Assembly: GCA_934446465.1 (NCBI GenBank)
Contig: CAKSEF010000001.1
Span: 33,309 to 97,308 of the forward strand
DNA length: 64,000 bases
Direction of reading: 5' to 3'
From: an uncultured Oscillospiraceae bacterium
GTDB taxonomy: Bacteria > Bacillota > Clostridia > Oscillospirales > JAAYXM01
The translations under genes and the position numbers were made by a program. A model generated the notes under the pieces. It saw only the letters and a list, made by a program, of their open reading frames with translations, was not told the DNA's origin and made no database searches. Positions 8,214-16,084 of the stretch are shown one piece after another. Numbering within the stretch: the first letter of the stretch is position 1; each line of letters begins with the position of its first letter.

Positions 8214-10466
8214 CTATTTGGAATAGTAGTTGATCAAACATCCCGCAAGAATTATATCGCGCTCTTCACGCGTGAGTTTTGGAGTTTTTAACTCTATTGT
8301 GCTTATGCCGTCCTTTTTTATCAGCTTTGCCGTAATGCTCTCTGCATCGCTTTCAAGCATTTTTTTGATGCCTTCGATATAAATGCAGTCGCCCGCTTCA
8401 ATTCCGTAGCTCTCCGCATTATCGAGGACAAACGGAAGCATACCCCAATTTACTACGTTTGAGCGATATCTCTTCGTGGCAAAATCTCCTACGATATTTG
8501 CAACGCCCCCGAGAACTCTCTGGCATGACGCGGCCTGCTCGCGGGCTGAGCCGTCGCCCGGTTTGAGGGCAAATACGGCAGTTCCGAACGATGTATTTGC
8601 AAGGTCAATGTCCCCTACATTGCGGTCAAACACGCCGAGAACATCATTCTCGCCTGCACGGCGGCGGAGCTCTGAGTCATGTATCTTATTTGCACGCCCG
8701 ACATATTCGGGGTCTTTACGCGACAGCGCAAACGATGCAAGCTTTATCGGGTTTGAGCGGTAAGACGAAGTTTCTCCCGAGGGGATAAGCTCGTCCGTGG
8801 TTGTTACGGGGTCATATATTGCGCTTGCCACCGAGATGAGCAGGTTATCCGTCATTCCTATCATTTTCGGCCAATCCGCGATATTCGGCCCAAACTTCAG
8901 CTCGGCTTTTGGGTCTGCCTTTCCTACGCCGTAATAGATTCTGCTTCTGTAAGGAGTGTCATCAAACTTATATTCTTCGTTTTTCGGGTCTTCGGGGATA
9001 TAGTCGAGCTCGAATGCAGATGTAAGCTCGCCTCCGTTCTTTGCCGTCGCGGCAATCGAACGGGCGTCCATGAGAGCGACATAGGAAACCTGATTATCTC
9101 CCGGCTTGCTTCCCTCTCTGTTGGGGAAGTTGCGTGTTGCGTGGCGTATTGAAAGCGCGCCGTTTGCAGGGACGTCTCCCGCACCGAAGCACGGCCCGCA
9201 GAAGCATGAACGCACACTGACACCTGCCGCGGTTATATCTTCAAGCGTTCCGTCGCGCATAAGCTCGAGGGACATCGGCGCCGACGCCGGATAAACCGAG
9301 AGCCAAAATGCACCGTCGCCTGTTGAAGAGCCCTTAAGTATATCGCGGACACGGCGTATGTTCTGGAACAGACCGCCCGAACATCCCCCGACAAAGCCTT
9401 GGTCAACATAGAGCTTACCGTTTCTTATTTTATTTAGAAGCGATACTTTTTTATCGTCTATTCCGAGCATCGTTTTCGTATCTTCATCAACCTTGGCGAG
9501 AATATCGGAAAGATTTTTCTTCAAGTCGCGGATTCGGTAGACGTTTGACGGATGGAACGGAAGCGCTATCATCGGTTCAACCTTGGAGAGGTTGACAACT
9601 ACCGCGCAATCGTAATATGCACCGGAACCCGGATGCAGAGGTTTATAATCTTCACTTCTGCCGTGAGCGGTCAAGAAGTCGCAGACTGTTTTGTCCGTTT
9701 CCCAAATAGATGACAGGCACGATGTTTCCGTTGTCATGACATCTATACCGTTTCTGAAATCCATACTCAGATTTTCAATTCCCGGGCCTACAAATTCCAT
9801 TATTTTATTCTTTACGGTGCCGTTTTTAAACACCGCCCCGATTATTGCAAGCGCAATATCCTGCGGACCTACTCCGGGACGCGGTGCGCCTTCAAGATAT
9901 ACACATACCACTTCCGGATATGCTATGTTATATGTCTTTGAAAGAAGCTGACGCGCAAGTTCCGGCCCGCCCTCGCCTATCGAAATCGAACCGAGCGCGC
10001 CGTATCTTGTATGCGAATCCGACGCAAGAATCATCTTACCGCATCCTGCGTATCTCTCGCGCATGTATTGATGTATTACCGCCTGATGTGCCGGCACAAA
10101 CTCACCGCCGTACTTCTTGGCCGCCGAAAGTCCGAACACGTGGTCGTCTTCATTTATTGTTCCGCCGACGGCGCAAAGGCTGTTGTGGCAGTTTGTAAGC
10201 ACATACGGAATGGGGAACTTTTCGAGTCCCGATGCACGTGCTGTCTGAATAATGCCGACATATGTGATATCGTGCGACGCCATTGCGTCAAATCGTATCT
10301 TAAGAAAATCCATATTGTCAGACGTATTATGTGCTTCCAATATGGAATATGCCATAGTCTTTTTTCTTGCTTCGCTGGGAGCGGGAAGTCCGAGAACGCT
10401 TGCTTCACGCATGGAGAGAAGGCATCCGTCCTTCAGATATGCTCCGTTTTCACTTATTGAAACCAT
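8214..10466 (-). CDS. Aconitase-superfamily hydratase (YbhJ-like)
   Basis: A 750-residue protein with aconitase family organisation. ATG 10466 is preferred over an in-frame TTG at 10490 because AAAGGG lies just upstream. The dehydratase signatures include ASDSHTRYG (about 149-157), VGGCSGG with C362, and SCFCGPCFGAG with C423 and C426; the three cysteines that would hold a [4Fe-4S] cluster are therefore present. The C-terminal swivel domain follows (about 580-750). It resembles the E. coli YbhJ-type group, whose substrate is not established, rather than classical citrate aconitases. Likely cytoplasmic hydro-lyase of a tricarboxylic or related acid. The ribosome binding site is enclosed in a hairpin (see the regulatory entry). 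Confidence 0.82.
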   Translation of the reverse strand: MVSISENGAYLKDGCLLSMREASVLGLPAPSEARKKTMAYSILEAHNTSDNMDFLKIRFDAMASHDITYVGIIQTARASGLEKFPIPYVLTNCHNSLCAVGGTINEDDHVFGLSAAKKYGGEFVPAHQAVIHQYMRERYAGCGKMILASDSHTRYGALGSISIGEGGPELARQLLSKTYNIAYPEVVCVYLEGAPRPGVGPQDIALAIIGAVFKNGTVKNKIMEFVGPGIENLSMDFRNGIDVMTTETSCLSSIWETDKTVCDFLTAHGRSEDYKPLHPGSGAYYDCAVVVNLSKVEPMIALPFHPSNVYRIRDLKKNLSDILAKVDEDTKTMLGIDDKKVSLLNKIRNGKLYVDQGFVGGCSGGLFQNIRRVRDILKGSSTGDGAFWLSVYPASAPMSLELMRDGTLEDITAAGVSVRSCFCGPCFGAGDVPANGALSIRHATRNFPNREGSKPGDNQVSYVALMDARSIAATAKNGGELTSAFELDYIPEDPKNEEYKFDDTPYRSRIYYGVGKADPKAELKFGPNIADWPKMIGMTDNLLISVASAIYDPVTTTDELIPSGETSSYRSNPIKLASFALSRKDPEYVGRANKIHDSELRRRAGENDVLGVFDRNVGDIDLANTSFGTAVFALKPGDGSAREQAASCQRVLGGVANIVGDFATKRYRSNVVNWGMLPFVLDNAESYGIEAGDCIYIEGIKKMLESDAESITAKLIKKDGISTIELKTPKLTREERDIILAGCLINYYSK

Positions 10467-10471
10467 TTCTA

Positions 10472-10508
10472 ACACCCTTTCTGCAATCAATTATATATTA
10501 AAGGGTGT
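10472..10508 (-). promoter_or_regulatory. Hairpin masking the ribosome binding site of the aconitase-like gene
   Basis: On the minus strand ACACCCTTT (10508-10500) is perfectly complementary to AAAGGGTGT (10480-10472) across a 19-nt loop. The second arm is the Shine-Dalgarno sequence of the hydratase, 5 nt before the ATG. There is no T tract, so a terminator is unlikely. Translational control by this hairpin is an inference. Confidence 0.5.
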
Positions 10509-10520
10509 ATAAAATCAAGT

Positions 10521-11090
10521 TCAGATTTTCGGACGTATCGCTATTGCGCCGTCTCTAAATTCGATTATTCCTATATCCGCGCCGATTTCGCGCAGGTACT
10601 TGTTTACGGCGATACTTACCGAATCATTTACACTCTCGGGGATTATATCCGTACTTATTTCATTGCCTGCAAGCATGATTTTTTCGAGTTTTGCCTCAAA
10701 TTCGCGGTTTTCCGCATTAACCGCCAGCGAAAATTCCAGCGAAAGCTCCGTCTTCTCCGGCATAAAATTCACAAGCAGCCGCACAAGGCGCGGAATATTT
10801 GCCCCGCCCTCTGATGCGAGGTCCGTTATTTCCCTCGGATTTACGTCTGCGGAGAGCTTTATCTTTCCTTCCTCCGTTATTTCGGCATGGAGATTTTTAA
10901 TGCTTCCGAATGACGAAAACACATTCCCGAGTATTTTTTCAATCGTCTCATTGTCAATTACGGTTTCTGTATTGTCTGACACGGCGTCTGTCTCCTTTCG
11001 TCCGCCAAGTGAAAACACTGCAATTACCACTGCCGCCAAAAGGCATAAGGTAAGCACCATGTGCCACACTCTTACTCTGTAAACTCCCAT
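10521..11090 (-). CDS. Membrane-anchored protein of unknown function
   Basis: A 189-residue protein with one N-terminal transmembrane segment (about 9-28, HMVLTLCLLAAVVIAVFSLG) and an extracytoplasmic domain of about 150 residues. The topology and the repeated amphipathic strands recall the YpmS/DUF2140 type of small anchored proteins, but the similarity is weak and I do not assign a family. It lies on the opposite strand to spoIIGA, 94 bp away, and its stop is 54 bp before the hydratase start; no terminator separates the two, so they may be cotranscribed. Confidence 0.6.
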   Translation of the reverse strand: MGVYRVRVWHMVLTLCLLAAVVIAVFSLGGRKETDAVSDNTETVIDNETIEKILGNVFSSFGSIKNLHAEITEEGKIKLSADVNPREITDLASEGGANIPRLVRLLVNFMPEKTELSLEFSLAVNAENREFEAKLEKIMLAGNEISTDIIPESVNDSVSIAVNKYLREIGADIGIIEFRDGAIAIRPKI

Positions 11091-11126
11091 AAAAACCTCC
11101 GAATATTTTTTGTCCTCTCACACTTT

Positions 11127-11160
11127 TAGACACTTTTTTACCCGTACCGCGGAGTAAAAT
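11127..11160 (+). promoter_or_regulatory. Candidate spoIIG promoter: 22-bp spacer with overlapping 0A-like box
   Basis: TAGACA (11127-11132) and TAAAAT (11155-11160) are separated by 22 bp. In Bacillus subtilis the spoIIG promoter likewise has a near-consensus -35 placed 22 bp from the -10 and needs Spo0A. The complement of 11126-11132 reads TGTCTAA, one mismatch from the 0A box TGNCGAA, overlapping the -35 as in B. subtilis. Prediction only. Confidence 0.5.
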
Positions 11161-11184
11161 ACATTTATCAAGGCGGTGATGTAT

Positions 11185-12036
11185 TTGACGAAAACAATAT
11201 ATGCCGATGAGCTTTTCATTATAAATTTTATTATTAACTATCTTCTTTTATTCGCCGCCGCAAGAATAGGCGGAGAATACATAAAACGGCGGCGTCTCGT
11301 ACTTTCCGCGTGCATTGGGGCAGTGTATGGGCTCCTTATTTTTTTCAGGGAGCTGTCCTTTCTCGGCAGTGTTGCCGGCAAACTTATATTCGCCGCGGTA
11401 ATGACGGCGGCGGCATTCGGGATACGCGAGCGGCGCAGGTTTCTCAAAAATCTTCTTCTTTTTCTCGCATCTTCCCTATCATTCGGAGGAATTATACTCT
11501 TTCTGTACATATTCGGTTTTAACAGCATATGCGAGATAAGAAACAATATTTACTACATAGATGTCCCCGCGCATACACTGATACTTTCATCAATTTTTGC
11601 CTATGCGGTTCTGTCTTTCGTTTTCAGAAAACGTGCGGAAGATAAAAAAGCAAATATAAAGAAAATCGATGTTATTCAAGGTGAAAAGAGCGTATCGTTT
11701 TTTGCACTGACCGATACCGGCAATTCACTGTGCGACCCAAGAAACAACGCACCCGTGATAATTGCCGAATATTCGTCCGTACGGGAGCTTCTGTCCCCTT
11801 GTGTAACCGATGTTCTTGACGCAAGGAATCCTGAATGTTATCCTCTTGCCCTGCCGGAAATATGCGATTTCGGAACATTTAGGCTGCTGCCGTTTTCAAC
11901 GGTCGATTCCTCGTTTTCGCTTCTTCTCGCATTTCGTCCCGAAGCCGTATCGGCAGACGGCGTTGTTCTTTCCGACGCTCTCATCGCAATTTCACGGGGT
12001 AAAATCTGCGGCGGTGCATATACCGCTATAATTTAG
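11185..12036 (+). CDS. spoIIGA: Sigma-E processing peptidase SpoIIGA
   Basis: A membrane aspartic protease that removes the pro-sequence of sigma-E in the mother cell after septation. The N-terminal half has about five hydrophobic segments (roughly residues 9-30, 40-57, 65-83, 92-118, 130-147); the C-terminal half is the protease domain with the DTG active-site triad ([11 protein letters not shown]) at about residues 174-184. TTG 11185 is favoured because AAGGCGG ends 8 nt upstream; an ATG at 11179 lies too close to it. About 283 residues, close to the usual length of about 300. It is 11 bp upstream of sigE, the universal protease-substrate pair. Confidence 0.92.
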   Translation: MTKTIYADELFIINFIINYLLLFAAARIGGEYIKRRRLVLSACIGAVYGLLIFFRELSFLGSVAGKLIFAAVMTAAAFGIRERRRFLKNLLLFLASSLSFGGIILFLYIFGFNSICEIRNNIYYIDVPAHTLILSSIFAYAVLSFVFRKRAEDKKANIKKIDVIQGEKSVSFFALTDTGNSLCDPRNNAPVIIAEYSSVRELLSPCVTDVLDARNPECYPLALPEICDFGTFRLLPFSTVDSSFSLLLAFRPEAVSADGVVLSDALIAISRGKICGGAYTAII

Positions 12037-12047
12037 GAGGTATTTAT

Positions 12048-12767
12048 ATGAAAAAGCTCCAAAAAATACAGCTTCTGCTTTACAAGTTCCTTGTACGGAT
12101 TAAGTTTCCGTCGCTCTCGTCGGTTATGTATATATGCGGGAGCGATACGCTTCCGCCGCCGCTTACACCCGACGAGGAGTCATATCTGATATCGCGTCTC
12201 GATTCGGACACGGAGAATGTGCGGAAAATACTTACGGAACGCAATCTGAGGCTCGTCGTTTACATAGCGCGCCGCTTTGAAAATACGGGTGTGGGAATCG
12301 AGGACCTTATATCAATAGGAACAATAGGTCTCATAAAAGCGATAAACACATACAATCCGGAAAAGAAAATTAAGCTCGCAACATATGCTTCCAGATGTAT
12401 TGAAAATGAAATTCTCATGTATTTAAGGAAAAATTCGTCTCAGAAGGCTGAGGTGTCCTTTGATGAACCGCTCAATACCGATTGGGACGGAAACGAGCTT
12501 CTTCTTTCGGATATACTCGGAACCGAGCCCGACAGCGTTATGCGTCCGATAGAGGACGAGACCGACCGAGAGCTTCTTTATGCTGCGCTCAATTTACTGC
12601 CCGAGAAAGAACGCGCGATAATAAAAATGCGTTTCGGACTTGACGGCGAAACCGAAAAAACGCAGAAAGAAGTTGCGGATATTTTAGGAATTTCTCAATC
12701 GTATATATCACGTCTCGAAAAGCGCATAATAAACAGGCTCAACCGAGAAATATCAAAAATGACATAA
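12048..12767 (+). CDS. sigE: Sporulation sigma factor sigma-E (pro-sigma-E)
   Basis: A 239-residue sigma-70 family factor, the first mother-cell-specific sigma. The N-terminal pro-sequence is hydrophobic and basic (about residues 1-27), followed by [15 protein letters not shown], which matches the processing region of B. subtilis SigE. Region 2 includes [13 protein letters not shown] and the -10 recognition segment [15 protein letters not shown] (about 87-101); region 4 contains the [24 protein letters not shown] near residues 205-225. The ribosome binding site GGAGG precedes the ATG. It is cotranscribed with spoIIGA and ends at a terminator that insulates it from sigG. Confidence 0.97.
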   Translation: MKKLQKIQLLLYKFLVRIKFPSLSSVMYICGSDTLPPPLTPDEESYLISRLDSDTENVRKILTERNLRLVVYIARRFENTGVGIEDLISIGTIGLIKAINTYNPEKKIKLATYASRCIENEILMYLRKNSSQKAEVSFDEPLNTDWDGNELLLSDILGTEPDSVMRPIEDETDRELLYAALNLLPEKERAIIKMRFGLDGETEKTQKEVADILGISQSYISRLEKRIINRLNREISKMT

Positions 12768-12770
12768 AAA

Positions 12771-12804
12771 AAGCACGGCGGAACATTAACCGTCGTGCTT
12801 TTTT
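12771..12804 (+). terminator. sigE terminator
   Basis: An 11-bp stem with one G-U pair (12771-12781 / 12790-12800), 8-nt loop and a run of six T, 3 bp after the sigE stop. It lies between sigE and the sigG promoter. Confidence 0.85.
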
Positions 12805-12807
12805 ACG

Positions 12808-12837
12808 GTATTAAATTTTCCTCTCAAGGCAATAATG
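12808..12837 (+). promoter_or_regulatory. Candidate sigma-F/sigma-G promoter of sigG
   Basis: GTATT (12808-12812), 15-bp spacer, GGCAATAATG (12828-12837). The downstream element fits every position of the B. subtilis sigma-F/G -10 consensus GGnnAnAHTR, and the upstream element fits four of five positions of GYATA. It lies just after the sigE terminator and 18 bp before the sigG ribosome binding site. Confidence 0.6.
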
Positions 12838-12869
12838 ATATTACTTTTATGCTTTGGGGGGTTAAAAAT

Positions 12870-13646
12870 TTGATACACGGGAAGGTCGAAATATGCGGGG
12901 TAAACACTTCCAACCTAAAGGTGCTCACGAATGACGAAACGTGCGACCTGTTAATCAAATACAAAAGCGGTGATACAGACGCGCGGGACAAGCTCATATC
13001 CGGAAATCTCAGGCTTGTTCTCAGCGTTCTTCAAAGATTTTTAAACCGCGGTGAAATGATTGATGATTTATTCCAAGTCGGATGCGTAGGTCTTATAAAA
13101 GCGATTGATAATTTTGACGTAACGCTCGGCTTACGCCTTTCCACATACGCCGTTCCAATGGTCATCGGCGAAATACGCCGTTATCTGCGCGACAGCAGTC
13201 CAATCCGCGTTTCGCGCTCGATGCGTGATACAGCTTACCGCGCGCTGAACATGAAGGAACAGCTCACAAACAAAAACCAAAAGGAGCCCAGTGTTGAGGA
13301 AATAGCGAAGGCAATGGACATGAAAACCGAGGATATCGTATTCGCGCTCGACGGAATAATGGACCCTGTTTCACTTTACGAGCCTGTATATTCGGACTCC
13401 GGCGGCGATACGATATGCGTCATGGACCAAGTGGGCGACACAAAAAACACAGACGAAAACTGGCTTGAGCACATAGCACTTAAGGAGGCAGTATCAAATC
13501 TGGGTGAGCGTGAACGCCACATTCTCTCGCTTCGCTTTTTCGACGGAAAAACGCAGACTGAAGTTGCAAACGAAATAGGAATCAGTCAGGCACAGGTCTC
13601 AAGAATCGAAAAAAGCGCGATAGGAAGAATAAAGAAACAGCTTTAG
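12870..13646 (+). CDS. sigG: Forespore sigma factor sigma-G
   Basis: A 258-residue sigma-70 family factor (B. subtilis SigG is 260) that drives late forespore transcription. TTG 12870 is chosen: GGGGGG lies 7 nt upstream and the resulting N-terminus (MIHGKVEICGVNTSNLKVL) matches the conserved SigG start KVEICGVNTSxL. Reading from 12795 would run through the sigE terminator and the promoter. Region 2 shows DDLFQVGCVGLIKAIDNFD; region 3 SRSMRDTAYRAL; region 4 has the HTH TEVANEIGISQAQVSRIEKS near the C-terminus. Its stop overlaps the stop of the convergent thiT by 3 bases' worth of sequence, with no terminator between. Confidence 0.96.
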   Translation: MIHGKVEICGVNTSNLKVLTNDETCDLLIKYKSGDTDARDKLISGNLRLVLSVLQRFLNRGEMIDDLFQVGCVGLIKAIDNFDVTLGLRLSTYAVPMVIGEIRRYLRDSSPIRVSRSMRDTAYRALNMKEQLTNKNQKEPSVEEIAKAMDMKTEDIVFALDGIMDPVSLYEPVYSDSGGDTICVMDQVGDTKNTDENWLEHIALKEAVSNLGERERHILSLRFFDGKTQTEVANEIGISQAQVSRIEKSAIGRIKKQL

Positions 13647-14197
13647 TTATTCTTCAGCACAAAGGGTGAAATGAGCGTTGAAACAACCACCGTTATTATA
13701 AACTCAAACAGCATATATCCGCCGTTATAGGTCAGTGAATAGAGCCAGACGGGCATATCCTCTGCATATACGCCCCAAATGAGAATACCGGAAGCAAAGT
13801 GGCACAAGAAGCGGAGAAATACCGCAACTGCGGAGCCGACGCCCACACCGACTGTCTTATTCTTAAACAGTTTTGAAACGGGGTTTGCAACGCTGATAAC
13901 AGTGAATGCTATTACGTAGTCGAGAAGCACAACCGCCGCAAAATACAGGAATGTAGCTGTGGGAGGCGGTGCAAAGCCGAGAAGCATCTGGATGAGCGAG
14001 TATGCAAAGCACGCGAGCATTCCCCAGCGGAAGTCGCGTATTTTAACGCTCAGAATAACGAGCGGGACCATGCTTCCGAGTGTTACCGAGCCGCCGTACG
14101 GTGCGTCAAAAAACTTTATAAGCGAGAGCACGGTTGCAAGCGCAACCATTGCGGCGCAGATTGTTATGTTTCTTGTTTTTTCTTTGGTATTATTCAT
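13643..14197 (-). CDS. thiT: Thiamine transporter substrate-binding subunit ThiT (ECF type)
   Basis: A 184-residue integral membrane protein with about six hydrophobic helices, the size and topology of ECF S components. The N-terminal KTRNITICAAMVALATVL carries the A-x-x-x-A-type helix that docks to EcfT, and the WYSLTYNG-like segment (VWLYSLTYNGGYM, about 150-162) near the C-terminus corresponds to the thiamine-binding loop of ThiT. It would import thiamine together with shared EcfA/A'/T subunits encoded elsewhere. A TPP riboswitch and terminator upstream make the assignment firm. The ribosome binding site GGAGG lies 7-8 nt before the ATG. Confidence 0.95.
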   Translation of the reverse strand: MNNTKEKTRNITICAAMVALATVLSLIKFFDAPYGGSVTLGSMVPLVILSVKIRDFRWGMLACFAYSLIQMLLGFAPPPTATFLYFAAVVLLDYVIAFTVISVANPVSKLFKNKTVGVGVGSAVAVFLRFLCHFASGILIWGVYAEDMPVWLYSLTYNGGYMLFEFIITVVVSTLISPFVLKNN

Positions 14198-14220
14198 CTT
14201 TATCCTCCTTTAATAACAGA

Positions 14221-14254
14221 AAACACGTTTTGCAGATATGCGCAAAACGTGTTT
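14221..14254 (-). terminator. Riboswitch-controlled terminator of thiT
   Basis: Arms 14254-14242 and 14233-14221 form a perfect 13-bp stem on the minus strand, ending in a T-rich stretch just before the thiT ribosome binding site and immediately after the TPP aptamer. It is the probable expression platform. Confidence 0.8.
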
Positions 14255-14265
14255 TTTAGTCTTTA

Positions 14266-14353
14266 ATCTTTCCTACGTCGGCATTATCCGCATCAGGTTC
14301 ATGGGACTCGGGCTTCATTGCCCTCTCTCAGCCGAGAAACACTCAGCACCCCT
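14266..14353 (-). promoter_or_regulatory. TPP (thiamine pyrophosphate) riboswitch
   Basis: Read on the minus strand the segment has the conserved THI-box blocks in order: GGGGTGC, CTGAGAGAGG, CCCATGAACCTGATGCGGAT and AATGCCGACGTAGG. The CUGAGA block and the GAACCUGAU..GGAUAAUGCC block form the pyrimidine- and pyrophosphate-sensing helices. TPP binding is expected to favour the downstream terminator and shut off thiT. Confidence 0.97.
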
Positions 14354-14383
14354 ATTAAATTGTGTTAAGTCTTAACAAGGTAG

Positions 14384-14412
14384 AGTATATACCACGAAAT
14401 AAATATTGTCAA
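14384..14412 (-). promoter_or_regulatory. Sigma-A promoter of the thiT riboswitch transcript
   Basis: Minus strand TTGACA (14412-14407, perfect), 17-bp spacer, TATACT (14389-14384). The predicted transcript starts about 20-25 nt before the TPP aptamer. The -35 overlaps the last bases of the DUF1294 gene. Confidence 0.8.
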
Positions 14413-14699
14413 GCCAAAATTTTCACGCAGACGCACAAAAGCACTGCATTGAGCACGGCAAACAGCGGAACGAGTATCCTAAAGCGTGCATGCTTTGTTT
14501 TATGTCTGAACACTTCCATGCCCGCCCATGCGCCGATACCTCCGAAAAGGAATGCGCATATGAGAAGCGACTTCTCGGAAATACGCCGTTTCCCGCGCTT
14601 TGACTTTAATTTATCCGTGCCGTAGAGCGTAAACACCACCGTGTTCCAAACCGCATATGCGGCTGTGCCAATCCGAAACAGTTCATCCTTGTAAAGCAT
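14409..14699 (-). CDS. DUF1294 family small membrane protein
   Basis: A 96-residue protein with three hydrophobic segments (about 9-25, 44-62, 74-93). Two features are typical of DUF1294: YGTDKLKSKRGKRRISEKSL after the first helix, and a glycine-rich second helix with GGIGAWAGM followed by FRHKTKH. The function of the family is unknown. It lies 5 bp downstream of the rluD-like gene and is the last gene of the long minus-strand run. The thiT promoter begins in its last codons, so there is no evident terminator for the run here. Confidence 0.85.
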   Translation of the reverse strand: MLYKDELFRIGTAAYAVWNTVVFTLYGTDKLKSKRGKRRISEKSLLICAFLFGGIGAWAGMEVFRHKTKHARFRILVPLFAVLNAVLLCVCVKILA

Positions 14700-14704
14700 G
14701 GGTT

Positions 14705-15607
14705 CTATCCCCTTCTTTGCAATTTCAGGAGAATTTCATCAAAATACTGCGGGAGATTTGATACAAATTTCATTCTTTCCCCGCTTCTTGGGTGGGTAAA
14801 TTCAACCGTTTTGGAGTGCAGGCACTGCCCCTCCAACCCCAGCTTATCACGCGCACCGTAAACCGAGTCGCCCACGACGGGATGTCCGATATGCGACATA
14901 TGCACGCGAATCTGATGCGTACGCCCTGTTTCGAGCAGGCACGAAACATATGTAAAACCCGTGTATCTTTCAATTACGCGCCAATGTGTGATTGCTTCTT
15001 TTGAATTGCGATCGGTTACCGTCATTTTTTTGCGGTCGGTTTTATGTCTCCCGATAGGCGCGTTTACCGTACCGTCTTCCTGTTTAAGGACTCCGTTTAC
15101 TATTGTGTGATACTCGCGTCTGACCGTATGGGCTTTTATCTGTTCGGCGAGGCTCTTATGGGCAAAATCTGTTTTTGCCGCAAGCATTAGCCCGCTCGTA
15201 TTCTTATCGAGTCTGTGGACTATTCCGGGGCGCAATACTCCGTTTATCCCCGACAGAGAATCCCCGCAGTGTGCCATAAGCGCGTTTACGAGAGTGCCGT
15301 CATAGTTCCCCGCAGCGGGGTGAACCACCATTCCCCGTGCCTTATTTATAACGAGCATATCATCGTCCTCATACACGATGTCGAGCGGAATATCCTGTGC
15401 CGTAACGTCGAGTATACGCGGTTCGGGGAGCGTTATTTCTATCTCCTCGCCGCTTGATATCTTATAGTTCTTTTTACGCGCGGAAACGCCGCCGTTCTCT
15501 ATGAGAACAGCCGCGGCGTTTCTTGAAATTTCAAGTTTTTCGGCGACAAACACATCAAGGCGTTTTCCGCTGTCGTGTTCATCTGCCACAAAGCTTTTTC
15601 TATCCAT
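14705..15607 (-). CDS. rluD: RluD-family 23S rRNA pseudouridine synthase
   Basis: A 300-residue protein. An S4 RNA-binding domain covers about residues 12-75 (RLDVFVAEKLEISRNAA). The RluA/RluD catalytic core follows, with the signature HRLDKNTSGLM at about 133-143, where the aspartate is the catalytic nucleophile. GRTHQIRVHM later in the chain is also family-specific. It isomerises uridines in helix 69 or related positions of 23S rRNA. B. subtilis has an equivalent (YlyB) right after lspA, the same order as here. Its ATG overlaps the lspA end by 8 bp, indicating coupled translation. Confidence 0.93.
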   Translation of the reverse strand: MDRKSFVADEHDSGKRLDVFVAEKLEISRNAAAVLIENGGVSARKKNYKISSGEEIEITLPEPRILDVTAQDIPLDIVYEDDDMLVINKARGMVVHPAAGNYDGTLVNALMAHCGDSLSGINGVLRPGIVHRLDKNTSGLMLAAKTDFAHKSLAEQIKAHTVRREYHTIVNGVLKQEDGTVNAPIGRHKTDRKKMTVTDRNSKEAITHWRVIERYTGFTYVSCLLETGRTHQIRVHMSHIGHPVVGDSVYGARDKLGLEGQCLHSKTVEFTHPRSGERMKFVSNLPQYFDEILLKLQRRG

Positions 15608-16073
15608 CTTTTTTATTCGTCTTACCCTCGTAGAAGAATATCACGTAGATAAAGAACATCACCGCTCCCACCGTTACCGCAATATCAGCGACGTTGAACA
15701 CCGGAAAGTGAATGACAGCAAAATCAAACATATCCACAACCGCGCCGCGGAAGAGTCTGTCGATGAGGTTTCCTATCGCACCTGCAAGTATAAGCGATAT
15801 TCCCCATGTTCCCATTCGTGATTTTATCTTGTTTGTAACGAGGACATATGCCATAGCTATACAGGCGAGAAGCGGAATCATCGTGAGCAGTATCGTTTTA
15901 CCCTGGAGCATTGAAAACGCCGCACCTGTATTCTCTACATATCTCAGGTTGAACACTCCGCGGACTATTTCAATTTTCCCGATAGGCTCCAGGAAATTCA
16001 CCGCCCAAAGCTTTGAGAGTCTGTCCGCAAGGATAATCAGTATTATTGACAGAGATTGCACTAATAACAACAA
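15600..16073 (-). CDS. lspA: Lipoprotein signal peptidase LspA
   Basis: A 157-residue membrane aspartic peptidase that cleaves prolipoprotein signal peptides after lipidation. It has four hydrophobic helices. Family motifs are present: DRLSKLWAV (17-25), VENTGAAFSML (51-61), AGAIGNLIDRLFRGAVVD (about 97-114) and FNVADIAV (125-132); the two catalytic aspartates are in the VVD and NVAD segments or close to them. Start is a TTG preceded by GAGGT. It sits 11 bp after ileS and overlaps rluD, the standard Firmicute arrangement. Confidence 0.95.
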   Translation of the reverse strand: MLLLVQSLSIILIILADRLSKLWAVNFLEPIGKIEIVRGVFNLRYVENTGAAFSMLQGKTILLTMIPLLACIAMAYVLVTNKIKSRMGTWGISLILAGAIGNLIDRLFRGAVVDMFDFAVIHFPVFNVADIAVTVGAVMFFIYVIFFYEGKTNKKDG

Positions 16074-16084
16074 TTCCTTTACCT

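Noticed and set aside
12795..12869. N-terminal extension of sigG
   Set aside because: It would be encoded by the sigE terminator and the promoter region, and the conserved SigG N-terminus with a good ribosome binding site begins at 12870.
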